A stretch of 38,133 nt of DNA from positions 1-38,133 of the IMG/VR virus record IMGVR_UViG_3300042541_000569. One strand, given 5' to 3'. Positions 29,417-38,133 of this stretch are shown one piece after another. The position numbers were made by a program, and so were the translations under genes. The notes beneath the pieces are model-generated. The model had not been told where the DNA came from and did not search any database. It worked only from the letters and a program-made list of their open reading frames with translations. Origin of the DNA: a virus. Position 1 is the first letter of the stretch; every line of letters begins with the position of its first letter.

Positions 29417-30066
29417 TGCAAAACGAAGTTACACAGGCTGCTAATAAAATTGCGCGACAAAATATTTCAAATATTGTTGCCAAACTTAAATCCGGAAAAA
29501 CTCTTAGCATTTCAGAACAAAATGCTATGGAGAAGTGGGAATCTTCTGAGAACGATGGAGAATGGGTTAAAGACATTACGGCACTAGCAAAAGAACTCGG
29601 CGTGAGTCGCAGAACAATTTATGATGCTAGAGCAAAATTTCCAGATAAAGCTCCAAAAAAAGAAGAAGGTTCTAGGAAAGAAAACTTAATCGCTTGGCAA
29701 AGATTTTGTGCAGAAAATTTAATTGGAAAAGATACTGCTACTGTAAATTTATCTGAACTCAAAGCACAACTTATGCAGCGCGAGATTACTTTGCGCGACA
29801 TGAAGATTGCGCGAGAAGCAGGAGAAACGATTGCGAAAGAGATCGTAGATGATATGTTCGCCACGCTCGCCCAGAAACTCGACTTGCTCCTGCGTCTAAA
29901 GCTAGAGGTCGAGCTGGGTCAGCGCGTGATCGGCAAGAACGCAGCCGAGGCGAACGTCGAGGGCGCGCTGATCCTCGATGAAATCCGCGAGGTGATAAAC
30001 TCTAACATTGCGCTTTATCAAAACGACATGGTCGCGCGCTCGGCGAACTCGAAGGACGGCCAATGA
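29416..30066 (+). CDS. terS: Small terminase subunit, Nu1-like
   Basis: The 216-residue protein has a helix-turn-helix at about 54-75 (ITALAKELGVSRRTIYDARA), a charged linker (KAPKKEEGSRKEN), and a C-terminal helix bundle (AQKLDLLLRLKLEVELGQRV, ILDEIREVINSNI) like TerL-binding parts of Nu1-type subunits. It recognises the packaging site. Base composition changes inside the gene: 29701-29760 is about 28% G+C, 29881-29940 about 58%, with the change between 29790 and 29860. This puts the DNA-binding half in the AT-rich cassette and the TerL-binding half in the resident backbone. It starts at the A of the previous gene's TAA. Confidence 0.8.
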   Translation: MQNEVTQAANKIARQNISNIVAKLKSGKTLSISEQNAMEKWESSENDGEWVKDITALAKELGVSRRTIYDARAKFPDKAPKKEEGSRKENLIAWQRFCAENLIGKDTATVNLSELKAQLMQREITLRDMKIAREAGETIAKEIVDDMFATLAQKLDLLLRLKLEVELGQRVIGKNAAEANVEGALILDEIREVINSNIALYQNDMVARSANSKDGQ

Positions 30067-30569
30067 GCTGGTCGGTTTTTGTAACGCTAACATCAGATGA
30101 AGTTGCTCACGGAATAACCAAAGGAACCGAGAGACAAGAAAGTGCAGAACGCAAAAAAAGTGTCTCGGCTTTTCCGGAACAATTTCCTAATCAACTTTTG
30201 CTAAACCATCAGCACGCGGCTTGCGCTGAATTGGCGGTCGCTAAATTTCTTGGAATAAAAACAGAACTCGGGGTTGATGTTTATTCGGTGCCAGACATAG
30301 ACGGAACGCGAATTGATGTTCGTTGGAGCAGAAGCCGAAACCATTGTAAAGTAAGACAGAGAGACATTGAAAGAGATCGAGTAATTGTTGGAAGCATAGG
30401 CCCAATGAATTGCATAGAGATTCTTGGGTGGATTCTTGCGAGTGATGCACCCAGTCGTTGTCGAAGAAGCAACCCTAACGATGGAAAACCGCTATGTTTA
30501 TTTATCGAAGAACTTGCATGGGAAAACCCGCATGATTTAACCGAGAAGATTTATCTACTCAGAAAATGA
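30063..30569 (+). CDS. PD-(D/E)XK-like protein between terminase subunits, 168 aa
   Basis: The gene sits between small and large terminase with four-base overlaps at both ends. The pattern AACAELAVAKFLGI, then GVDVYSVPDIDGTRIDVRWS and VIVGSIGPMNCIEILGWI matches a phage family with E...(15-20)...D...DxR/K-strand and a final 'xxIxGWI' strand, suggestive of a PD-(D/E)XK nuclease fold. The central Lys is Arg (IDVR). It may act in packaging, restriction of other DNA, or be a moron. It is AT-richer than the large terminase. Confidence 0.55.
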   Translation: MSWSVFVTLTSDEVAHGITKGTERQESAERKKSVSAFPEQFPNQLLLNHQHAACAELAVAKFLGIKTELGVDVYSVPDIDGTRIDVRWSRSRNHCKVRQRDIERDRVIVGSIGPMNCIEILGWILASDAPSRCRRSNPNDGKPLCLFIEELAWENPHDLTEKIYLLRK

Positions 30570-32356
30570 CCGAAACCGAAAGACGCCTCACTATCTTCAA
30601 GCTGCCGAAGCGTGATCGCTCTCCGATCTACGAGTGGGCGCGCAAGCACATCGTGCTGCCCGAGTCTTACGCGACGTCTGGCCCATTCAACGTGCGAATC
30701 TCGCCTTGGCTGATTCCGATCTTTGACGCGCTTCAAAATCCGCTCGTGCGTCGCGTGCATTTCCGCAAGGCGGTGCAGATCGGCGGCACGCTCGTCGCCG
30801 ACATCTGGGTGCCGTGGCTGATCTGCAACGACGCTGGCCCGATCTCGTGGACGATGCAGACCGACGAGATGATCGATAGGCACGCCAAGTCGCGGCTCAA
30901 CCCGATCTTTGAATCCTGCAAGCCTGTCGCCAAAATGCTGCCGCGCGCAGGCCCAATGAAGACCACGACCGAAATTTACTTTGGCGGTTTCTTTTTCATC
31001 CTCAACCCTGCCAATCTTTCCTCGCAGCAATCGCAGTCCATCCGCTACAAGATTAACGACGAAATCTGGCTCCCTAAATGGCAAGATGTTTATGGTCATG
31101 CGGTTGCGCGTGTATCGCGTTTCGAGGAAGTGGGCCGCTCGAAAATCTATAACACATCACAAGCTCCGGTCATGGATTTGGAAACTGGCAACGTCGAGGA
31201 CACGAGCTATCGTCAAGGCAACCAGCAAGAATGGAGCGCAGAGTGTCCGTCGTGCGCCAAGGTTCATCCGGTCGCGTTCACGCTAGAGAAGAACGGCGAG
31301 ACAGGTCTGCGCGGTGGCGTCGTTTGGGATGCAGCTGCAAAACGAGAAGATGATACTTGGGATATAGCGCGCGCAATAGAATCTTGTCGATTTCGATGTC
31401 CGCATTGCGGTTACGAGTCATTAGACTCAGACGCTACTCGCAACTCTTGGAAACGCACCGGACGATTTGTTGCCATGCGACCCGACGCACCGATTGAGTT
31501 TCAGTCGTTCCGCGTTGAGGCACTCGTATCTCGACCGATGCGTTTGCTTGTCGAAGAGTTCTGCGCCGCCGACAATCATCACGTCAGGCAGGGCGACGAC
31601 AAAATGAAGATTGAGTTCAAAACGAAGCGCGAGGCGCGTCCGTGGATTGTCGAAAAGAAGGTCGTCAATCTATTCGTGCAGGTGAGTGACTACACGGTCG
31701 CGCAGTTCTCGAATGGAGAACAGATCGACGGCGAGGTGATTCGATTCATGGCAATCGATCGACAGCAAGATCACTGGTGGCTAGAAATTGGTGCGTTCAG
31801 CTCTGCGACTGGCCCGACCTACAAACAACTTTATTTTGGGCGGATCGAGACGCGCGATCAACTTCGTCAAATGCAACATCGTTATAAGGTGCAAGACTCG
31901 TGCGTCGCGCAGGACAGAGGCTATCGGCCTGCCGACGTGGATCGTGATTGCGCTGATTTTGGATGGCGAGGAATGAAGGGATATGCGCGAAAAACGTGGA
32001 CTATGCGCGACGAAAACACAGATGCGCTGATTAACTTTCCGTTCTCGGAGCCACGCGTTAGCGACTATCGTGGTGGAGATGTGTTCTACTACGACTGGTC
32101 AGGAGACTACTTCAAAGACATTCTGGCGAACGCGCTGGAGAACAAAGGCGATCTCAAATGGCTTATGCCCGCCGACGTCAATCCGCTCTACCTCGAGCAC
32201 CTCAAGGGTGAGTCCAAGGTCGAGATCCGGACCGGCGTCTGGGAATGGCGTGAAGTGAAAAGCAACGCGCCGAACCACGGACTCGATACCTCAGCGATGA
32301 TGCTCTGCATGGCAACGATTGCGAACGTGGTTCGCTACACGCCGCCTAAGGAGTAA
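30566..32356 (+). CDS. terL: Large terminase subunit, GpA family
   Basis: The 596-residue protein shows the GpA layout: WARKHIVLPESYATSGPF, a P-loop region FRKAVQIGGTLV (66-77), Walker B RYKINDEIW (160-168), a zinc ribbon (CPSCAKVHP ... CRFRCPHCGYES), and a nuclease half with RFMAIDRQQDHWWLEIGAF, VAQDRGYRPADVDRD and NHGLDTSAMML. It pumps DNA into the prohead and cuts it. The P-loop has GGT where most ATPases have GK(T/S), like lambda gpA, which uses an upstream basic residue. Here Arg67/Lys68 could take that role. GC-rich (about 65% in 30601-30660). Confidence 0.9.
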   Translation: MTETERRLTIFKLPKRDRSPIYEWARKHIVLPESYATSGPFNVRISPWLIPIFDALQNPLVRRVHFRKAVQIGGTLVADIWVPWLICNDAGPISWTMQTDEMIDRHAKSRLNPIFESCKPVAKMLPRAGPMKTTTEIYFGGFFFILNPANLSSQQSQSIRYKINDEIWLPKWQDVYGHAVARVSRFEEVGRSKIYNTSQAPVMDLETGNVEDTSYRQGNQQEWSAECPSCAKVHPVAFTLEKNGETGLRGGVVWDAAAKREDDTWDIARAIESCRFRCPHCGYESLDSDATRNSWKRTGRFVAMRPDAPIEFQSFRVEALVSRPMRLLVEEFCAADNHHVRQGDDKMKIEFKTKREARPWIVEKKVVNLFVQVSDYTVAQFSNGEQIDGEVIRFMAIDRQQDHWWLEIGAFSSATGPTYKQLYFGRIETRDQLRQMQHRYKVQDSCVAQDRGYRPADVDRDCADFGWRGMKGYARKTWTMRDENTDALINFPFSEPRVSDYRGGDVFYYDWSGDYFKDILANALENKGDLKWLMPADVNPLYLEHLKGESKVEIRTGVWEWREVKSNAPNHGLDTSAMMLCMATIANVVRYTPPKE

Positions 32357-32384
32357 GACCTTTTGACATTTCGGGCATTAGCAA

Positions 32385-32621
32385 ATGCTCGACAACCCAT
32401 TTCTCGGACTCGATAGCGCGACGCTAGCGACCCTTAAAACCAAGACACTCGATGCCATTCAAGCCGTGCTGTTAAATCAAAGCTACTCGCTGAACGGAAA
32501 AAGTGTCTCGCGTGCAGACTTGGCTCAGCTCAATAACATGCTCGGAAACTTGCAGGACGCCATCAACGACGCAAACGGAAGCTCAACCGATACGACCTTC
32601 GTTTCTTATAACGGTAACTAA
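32385..32621 (+). CDS. gpW-like head-tail joining protein
   Basis: The 78-residue protein lies between TerL and portal, the place of lambda W. It has two helices: TLATLKTKTLDAIQAVLLNQ and ADLAQLNNMLGNLQDAINDA, with the strand motif SYSLNGKSVSR between, which is the gpW-type alpha-beta-alpha arrangement. It is needed to make filled heads ready for tail attachment. The leader ends attagcaaATG without a Shine-Dalgarno motif. Confidence 0.7.
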   Translation: MLDNPFLGLDSATLATLKTKTLDAIQAVLLNQSYSLNGKSVSRADLAQLNNMLGNLQDAINDANGSSTDTTFVSYNGN

Positions 32622-32629
32622 AACACACT

Positions 32630-34804
32630 ATGGACAACGAGACCTTTGACGCTTCTAAGCTAATCAAGAATCAGCCTTGGCTTGACCGCGCGCTTGAGAA
32701 CATCGCGCCGACGTGGGCGTTGAAACGTCTGGAGGCTCGTGTTCAGAAATCACTTTTCGAATATAACGCTGCGCGCACCAATCGTCTTTATGCTCCCAAG
32801 CAGTACGGTCAGCCATCGGAGAGCACGCAGAACCAACGAGACCGCGTAGTGCTGATGTGGGAAGCGCGTGACTTGATCGACAACGCACCTGAAGTTCGCG
32901 AGGTCTCGCGCAAGTTTGGTCTGTATCTTACGCCGCACGAATACTCGCCGACGACTGGTGACCGTGATTACAACCAAACTATCAGCGATTATTTTCACGA
33001 TTGGTGCAAGCACTGCGATGTAACCAATCGGCACTCGTTTAAGAAGCTCATTCAAATTGCTGCCGAGGAACGTCCGGTGGACGGCGATTGCGGTTTCGTT
33101 ATTCGTCGTTCTGGCGAAGGCTTGAAACTCCAGCTCGTGCCAGCCACGCGCATCGGCAATCCGAACAGCGCAGCGGTCGAGTCCAACAACTATTACCAAG
33201 GCATCATCACCGACGACTTTGGGCAGCCGATTGCTTACCGTATTTATCGCGTAGATCGGAATGGAGTTTACTTTGGCGCAGAGGACATTCCAGCGAATCA
33301 GTTCTGCCACTACTTCGATCCAAATCGGTCTGATATGTACAGAGGAGTGTCTGATCTAGCGACTGGGATTCAGACTTCGCGGATGCTGCACGAAATTCTT
33401 CAAGCCGAGAAAGCGGGCGTGCGCTTCTCCTCGCAACAGGCCGCGCTTATCTTCAACGACCGAGGCACTGCGAACCCGCGCAATCTTTTCCAACCAAATC
33501 TTGCGCTCTCGCTGCCGAGCGGACAGCAGCAAAAAAACGAGCTGACCGAGGTCGGCATGATTCGCTATTTCCAAAACAGCGACCGCGTGGAAGTAATGCC
33601 ATCGCGTCCGTCGCAAGCGTTCACCGGATTCGTGCAGCATTTAATGCACGAAATTGCCATGTCCGTGGGCATACCCGAGGGCGTATTATTCGGCACACAA
33701 GACTATAAAGGCCCAAGCGTTCGGGCAGAATTTGCCGCCGCTGACCGCGTGTTCACGCGCCAGCAAGGCGTGCTCACCGACAAGGTGCTCGACCCAATCA
33801 AAGACGCGGTCATCCTCGATGCCATCGCTCGCAACGAGATTCCGCCTCCGACTTTGCTCGCAGGTGAGACGATGGTGCAAGCTCTGCGCCGCGCCACGAA
33901 GGGCGAATGGCGTTTTCCTGCGAAGCTCTCGATCGATGTTGGCCGCGAGTCCGCTGCGAACATGAACGAGAATCGCCAAGGTGCGAAGTCGCTTCAAGAG
34001 ATCGCAGCCGAAGAAGGCACCGACGCTTTCTCGAGGCTCGAGCAGATCGCAATCGAGGCAGGTTACGTCAAGGAGTTGGCGGCGAAGTATGGCGTGCCAG
34101 AAACCGCTATTCGACTCACGACGAACTCGCTACCTAGCACTCCTGCCGCTGCCGCTGCTGCGGGCGATGCAGTTGGTGCGTCCGCCGCCGAAGCACAGAA
34201 GGCGAGCCAGTCGCAAGAACCTGCGCCAGCCGAGCTAGTCACGCAAATTCAGAACGAATCAAATCTCGTAACGATTGATTTCGCCACGAACACTTATATT
34301 CCAACGGTCGCCATCGCCGACAACGCCAAGCGCGCTCTTGAAATCCGCGAGAAGAAGCCAGCCTCGCAACGCGGCATGACTAGCGTGGGTCTCGCTCGCG
34401 CGCGTGATCTGATGAATCGCCGTCCGCAATCCGAGGACACGGTGCGTCGGATGAAAGCCTTCTTTGATCGGCACGAAGCCGACAAGCAAGGCGAGACGTG
34501 GGACGAACAAGGCAAGGGCTGGCAGGCGTGGAACGGCTGGGGCGGCGACGAGGGCTACTCGTGGGCGACTGCAATCGTCGAGCGACTAAACAAGCAGGCG
34601 GACACTAAAGAACTCAAAGCAGCATCGAGCGAAGTGCGGCAAAGTTTTGCTGCGCTGCAACCACCGGAGCCAGAGGAGTGGCTAGACGCGGTTCAGAATT
34701 ATCGGAAGAAACAAAATGGCCGCGTCGATGAAATCAAACAAAGCATCGTCGGAGAAAAATCCATCATCGAGTTAAGCAAGACGGTTAAAGCTGAAAACAA
34801 ATAA
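32630..34804 (+). CDS. Portal protein with C-terminal extension
   Basis: The 724-residue protein begins with a lambda-B-like portal ([34 protein letters not shown]-like stem region; [31 protein letters not shown]) up to about residue 500. A Pro/Ala/Ser-rich linker follows. A distinct domain at ~564-655 contains [39 protein letters not shown] and [13 protein letters not shown]. That 'GxAxARDL...RMxxFFxRHExDKxG...WGGDxGxxWA' pattern is found in other phage proteins, free or fused; its role is unknown. The whole forms the dodecameric DNA channel. The final 70 residues are Glu/Lys-rich. Confidence 0.9.
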   Translation: MDNETFDASKLIKNQPWLDRALENIAPTWALKRLEARVQKSLFEYNAARTNRLYAPKQYGQPSESTQNQRDRVVLMWEARDLIDNAPEVREVSRKFGLYLTPHEYSPTTGDRDYNQTISDYFHDWCKHCDVTNRHSFKKLIQIAAEERPVDGDCGFVIRRSGEGLKLQLVPATRIGNPNSAAVESNNYYQGIITDDFGQPIAYRIYRVDRNGVYFGAEDIPANQFCHYFDPNRSDMYRGVSDLATGIQTSRMLHEILQAEKAGVRFSSQQAALIFNDRGTANPRNLFQPNLALSLPSGQQQKNELTEVGMIRYFQNSDRVEVMPSRPSQAFTGFVQHLMHEIAMSVGIPEGVLFGTQDYKGPSVRAEFAAADRVFTRQQGVLTDKVLDPIKDAVILDAIARNEIPPPTLLAGETMVQALRRATKGEWRFPAKLSIDVGRESAANMNENRQGAKSLQEIAAEEGTDAFSRLEQIAIEAGYVKELAAKYGVPETAIRLTTNSLPSTPAAAAAAGDAVGASAAEAQKASQSQEPAPAELVTQIQNESNLVTIDFATNTYIPTVAIADNAKRALEIREKKPASQRGMTSVGLARARDLMNRRPQSEDTVRRMKAFFDRHEADKQGETWDEQGKGWQAWNGWGGDEGYSWATAIVERLNKQADTKELKAASSEVRQSFAALQPPEPEEWLDAVQNYRKKQNGRVDEIKQSIVGEKSIIELSKTVKAENK

Positions 34805-34805
34805 C

Positions 34806-37800
34806 ATGATCCACACTCAGACTCAAATCGACAACCTCATCGAGCTGGCAATCATTCAGCGCGTCGAGCTAAAGAAGCTCGTCGAATCGCTGCCGGAACT
34901 CCGCACGCATCTCTCGGTGGAGATCGAGCGCAACTTAAACGAGATCGAGCCAGCAATGCGCGATGAACTGCAAAAGTTCCTCTCGCAAGAATCACAATCC
35001 GAGCACGCAAAGCTCGGCAACGTATTGAAGCAAAAGATCGCAGAGCTGTCCGTGAGTCTGGAGGACACGACCGCTGCGAAGTATTCCGTGTTGATGGCCG
35101 AGCGTGCAGAGAATGACACGCTGTTGGCTAAGGCCGAAGCGCGCATCGCCGAGGCTGCATCTGCGCTACCGAACGCAGTCAGAGAAATCGTCACCGACGA
35201 ACTCTCGCGCTTTCCTCGCGCGGGCGAAATCGACCAGCTCCGAAAAGAGTTTGCCGAGCCGAAAGGTTTGAACCCGCGCGGCAAGTGGGAATCTGGCGTT
35301 ACTTATTACAAGCTCGATCTGGTTGGCTACAACGGCGACAGCTACGTTGCAAACGAGGAGACGACGCAGAAGCCTTCGCGAACCTCGACCATGTGGACGC
35401 TTAACTCGGCGCGCGGTGCAGCTGGTAGTGGAAACAACGTATCGCTCGCCGAGCTAACTGGCGTGCCCACGAACGGTCAAATCCTGATCGGTAGCAATGG
35501 CGGATTCGTCAACGCCGACCTGACCGCTGGCGACGGCATCTCAATCTCTACGGCGGCTGGCTTCATCGAAATCTCTGCCGACGGTGGCACGAATTACCAA
35601 GGCACTTGGAACGCGGCCACGAACAATCCTGCGCTCGCGTCGAGCGTCGGCACGAAAGGTTATTACTACGTCGTGAACGTTGACGGTTCGACGAATCTCA
35701 ACGGCATCACCGACTGGAAGGTTGGCGACTGGGCGATCTACAACGGCACGATCTGGCAGAAGGTGGACAACAGCGAATCGGTCACGAGCGTATTCGGTCG
35801 CGTTGGCTCGATCACCGCCGTCGCTGGCGATTACTCGGCCACGCAGATCACGAACACCGCGGCAGGTAGCATCACGGCGACCACCGTGCAGGATGCGATC
35901 AACGAACTCGATGGCGAGAAGTTGGCGAAGGCGTCGAACTTGAGCGACGTAGCAAGCGTCACGACCTCGCGAACAAACCTTGGTCTCGGCTCGGCTGCGG
36001 TAGAGAGCGCGACCTTTTTTCTGCAAGCCGCGAACTCGTTGAGCGACGTCGCATCCGTTGCGCTCGCTCGTTCGAACCTTGGCTTGGGCAGCATCGCCAC
36101 TCAATCGGCTGGCAACGTCACCATCACTGGCGGCACGATCACCGGAATCACGGACTTGGCTATCGCTGACGGCGGCACCGGAGCATCGAATACAACGGAC
36201 GCTCGCACCAATCTCGGACTCGGTTCATCCGCAGTTCAGAGCGCAACTTACTTTTTGCAGGTCGCGAATAATCTCAGCGACGTGGTTTCTGCTGGCTCCG
36301 CTCGCACCAATCTTGGCCTTGGTAATTCTGCTACGCGCGATGTCGGCACGACTGCTGGCACCGTTGCGGCTGGCGATGACTCTCGCTTTACGGACGCGCG
36401 CACGCCTACTGGCGCGGCTGGCGGCGATCTCACTGGCACCTATCCTAACCCGAGCCTAACCACGAGCGGAGTCTCGGCTGGCGGATACGGCAGCGCATCG
36501 AGCGCGGTCGTCATCACGATCGACGCGAAAGGTCGCGCAACGTCTGCATCAGCCATCAACATTCTGATCGCAGAGTCGCAAGTCACGAACCTCGTCACCG
36601 ATTTGGCGGCGAAGATTCCGAACACCGAGAAGGGCGCAAACTCTGGCGTGGCTACGCTCGACTCTGGCGGCAAGATTCCGCTCACGCAGTTGCCCGATTC
36701 CATCCTCGGCCAAGTGACGTACATGGGCACGTGGAACGCTTCGACGAATACTCCGACGCTGGCGAATCCTCCTGCGACGACCACGCTCGGCGATTACTAC
36801 ATCGTCACGACTGGCGGCACGTTTGCCTCAATCACGTTCAACATTGGCGACTGGATTATCAGCAACGGCGCAGATGGCTGGGCGAAGGTGGACAACACGG
36901 ACGCCGTCGCCTCGGTCTTTGGTCGCACCGGAACGGTCACGGCTACCAACGGCGACTACACCGCGAGCAACATCACGAACGTACCAGCGGGCAGCATCGT
37001 CGCAACGGAAGTTCAGGCCGCAATCAATGAGCTGGACGGCGACAAACTCGCTAAGGCTTCGAATCTCTCTGACCTCGTTTCGTTCTCCACGGCGCGCACG
37101 AATCTCGGACTTGGCTCCGCAGCGACGCAAGCCGACACCTATTTCCTTCAAGCCGCCAACAATCTCTCCGACTTGGCGAGCGTCACCACGGCCCGCAGCA
37201 ATCTCGCGCTCGGTTCGATCGCTACGCAGAACGCTTCGAATGTTTCGATTACGGGTGGCAGCATCACTGGCATAACCGATCTCGCGGTTGCGGACGGTGG
37301 CACGGGCGTTTCTACCTCCACAGGCACGACTAACGTAGTTCTAAGCAACTCGCCTACTATCGTCACGCCAGTCATTGCCACGATCAACGACGCCAATGGT
37401 AATGAGTCATTGGTCTTGCAAGCTCTTGCAGCGGCTACCGATTACATTGCAATCCGTAATGGCAAAGACACGCAAGACCCTCCGCACATTTACAGCGCGG
37501 GCGCGAGCACGAATGTCGGTATGCATTTGCAGCCCAAAGGCTCAGGACTTGTCACCATCTCGGATGGCACAGTGACGGATAAGCAGCTTCGTTTTAGCCC
37601 AGCGGGTTCAGCTAGCAGCACGTCCACAATTCTTGCCACGTCCTCGACTGTTTCTCGCACCATTACGCTGCCTGACGCGACGGATACGCTCGTTGGTAAG
37701 GCCACGACGGATACGCTCACCAACAAGACTCTCACGAGTCCAACGCTGACCACTCCCATCCTCGGCACGCCCTCCAGCGGCACGCTATCGAGCTGCACAG

Positions 37801-38133
37801 GTCTGCCCATCAGCACAGGCGTCTCGGGTCTCGGCACGGGCATCGCTACGGCTTTGGCGGTTAATACTGGCTCAACTGGCGCACCTGCTTTGCTTGGATC
37901 GGCAGGCGCGTTTACGACGTTATCTGCGAGTGGAGGACTCACGGTAACGGGTAATGCCGATGCAACATCCACATTCCGCGCTATTGCTGGTGGTGGCGGC
38001 GTTTCACAACTCAACTTTGTTGGCAACACGGGCAACTTAAACGCTCAGATTCAATACGACCAAGTTGCTGCAAATACGGGCCAGCTTTTTTTCGGCACAA
38101 ACCTAGCGGGCACATTTGCAACTCGCGCAACGC
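34806..38133 (+). CDS. Tail fibre, 5' part (continues at 1-1649)
   Basis: The reading frame opens at ATG 34806 ([16 protein letters not shown]), one base after the portal stop, and is still open at the contig end. Through the circular join it continues to 1649 (1620 residues in all). Residues 1-150 form a charged coiled coil; ~154-200 ([18 protein letters not shown]) resembles a carbohydrate-binding/attachment module. Two diverged ~200-residue copies follow (nt 35592-36190 and 36720-37312), sharing YxGTWNA, DYxATxITN-type, NLGLGSAA, FLQAANxLSD and [15 protein letters not shown], plus a partial third copy. A neck appendage or side fibre is expected. Its placement between portal and lysis genes is unusual. 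Confidence 0.85.
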   Translation, partial: MIHTQTQIDNLIELAIIQRVELKKLVESLPELRTHLSVEIERNLNEIEPAMRDELQKFLSQESQSEHAKLGNVLKQKIAELSVSLEDTTAAKYSVLMAERAENDTLLAKAEARIAEAASALPNAVREIVTDELSRFPRAGEIDQLRKEFAEPKGLNPRGKWESGVTYYKLDLVGYNGDSYVANEETTQKPSRTSTMWTLNSARGAAGSGNNVSLAELTGVPTNGQILIGSNGGFVNADLTAGDGISISTAAGFIEISADGGTNYQGTWNAATNNPALASSVGTKGYYYVVNVDGSTNLNGITDWKVGDWAIYNGTIWQKVDNSESVTSVFGRVGSITAVAGDYSATQITNTAAGSITATTVQDAINELDGEKLAKASNLSDVASVTTSRTNLGLGSAAVESATFFLQAANSLSDVASVALARSNLGLGSIATQSAGNVTITGGTITGITDLAIADGGTGASNTTDARTNLGLGSSAVQSATYFLQVANNLSDVVSAGSARTNLGLGNSATRDVGTTAGTVAAGDDSRFTDARTPTGAAGGDLTGTYPNPSLTTSGVSAGGYGSASSAVVITIDAKGRATSASAINILIAESQVTNLVTDLAAKIPNTEKGANSGVATLDSGGKIPLTQLPDSILGQVTYMGTWNASTNTPTLANPPATTTLGDYYIVTTGGTFASITFNIGDWIISNGADGWAKVDNTDAVASVFGRTGTVTATNGDYTASNITNVPAGSIVATEVQAAINELDGDKLAKASNLSDLVSFSTARTNLGLGSAATQADTYFLQAANNLSDLASVTTARSNLALGSIATQNASNVSITGGSITGITDLAVADGGTGVSTSTGTTNVVLSNSPTIVTPVIATINDANGNESLVLQALAAATDYIAIRNGKDTQDPPHIYSAGASTNVGMHLQPKGSGLVTISDGTVTDKQLRFSPAGSASSTSTILATSSTVSRTITLPDATDTLVGKATTDTLTNKTLTSPTLTTPILGTPSSGTLSSCTGLPISTGVSGLGTGIATALAVNTGSTGAPALLGSAGAFTTLSASGGLTVTGNADATSTFRAIAGGGGVSQLNFVGNTGNLNAQIQYDQVAANTGQLFFGTNLAGTFATRAT
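35592..36190 (+). repeat. Fibre internal repeat, copy A
   Basis: Protein repeat of about 200 residues beginning [15 protein letters not shown] and ending ADGGTGAS. It matches 36720-37312 in order and motif but differs at many silent positions, so the duplication is old. Confidence 0.75.
36720..37312 (+). repeat. Fibre internal repeat, copy B
   Basis: Second copy of the repeat at 35592-36190, beginning [14 protein letters not shown] and ending ADGGTGVS. Between the copies, 36190-36400 holds a partial third unit ([20 protein letters not shown]). Confidence 0.75.
38020..38133. repeat. Terminal overlap, right copy (circular closure)
   Basis: Identical to bases 1-114 over the full 114 bases, in the same frame of the tail-fibre gene. 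Joining at this overlap gives a circular map of about 38,019 bp. Confidence 0.9.

Overview
The window looks like the complete genome of a tailed, siphovirus-like double-stranded DNA phage. The first 114 bases (1-114) recur exactly as the last 114 (38020-38133), so the molecule closes into a circular map of about 38,019 bp. One long tail-fibre gene runs through that junction. Every gene I support lies on the + strand, genes are tightly packed (many ATGA-type overlaps), and I see no integrase, repressor pair, tRNA, CRISPR array or insertion sequence, so a temperate lifestyle has no support here. Base composition is mixed: most of the genome is GC-rich with A-rich islands. Many isolated genes have A-rich leaders (aaaacaaaacacaATG type) in place of a Shine-Dalgarno sequence, whereas genes packed inside operons often keep GGAGG. 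The lysis genes fit a Gram-negative host; I cannot name it.

Layout on the circular map. (1) Packaging and connector, 29416-34804: small terminase, a small nuclease-like gene, GpA-type large terminase, gpW-like joiner and a portal with an unusual C-terminal extension. (2) Host recognition and lysis, 34806 through the junction to 3681: a 1620-residue tail fibre ending in a self-cleaving S74 chaperone, two small proteins, two holin-like proteins and a two-membrane-segment protein. (3) Capsid, 3712-6072: protease-scaffold, decoration protein, major capsid protein and a strong terminator. (4) Two GT-A type glycosyltransferases, 6092-8118. (5) Tail, 8121-17002: completion proteins, tube, a chaperone with a lambda G/GT-type -1 frameshift, short tape measure, distal tail, hub, NlpC/P60-like peptidase, J-like tip. 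(6) Phosphoesterase, small regulators and a DUF932 protein, 16995-19517. (7) Endolysin and recombination/replication, 19578-26913: i-type-lysozyme-like endolysin, RecT annealase, RecE-like exonuclease, RusA resolvase, and a replication-initiator-like gene with iteron-like repeats inside it. (8) An AT-rich cassette, 26978-29416: ParB-like protein, TET/JBP-like 2-oxoglutarate/Fe(II) dioxygenase and GT-B glycosyltransferase.

The cassette in (8) is the most interesting part. An oxygenase that would hydroxylate a pyrimidine base, a glycosyltransferase that could then decorate it, and a ParB-type DNA-binding domain, placed directly before the terminase genes, suggest a DNA hypermodification pathway. 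No cytosine-5 methyltransferase is visible in this apparently complete genome, so a thymine-to-hydroxymethyluracil-to-sugar route (base-J-like) is a real alternative to 5-methylcytosine chemistry. The second notable signal is the repeat cluster at 24791-24996. Its core copies are spaced 11 bp apart, so they fall in different codon phases, and they are followed by a purine-rich tract, much like the lambda origin inside gene O.
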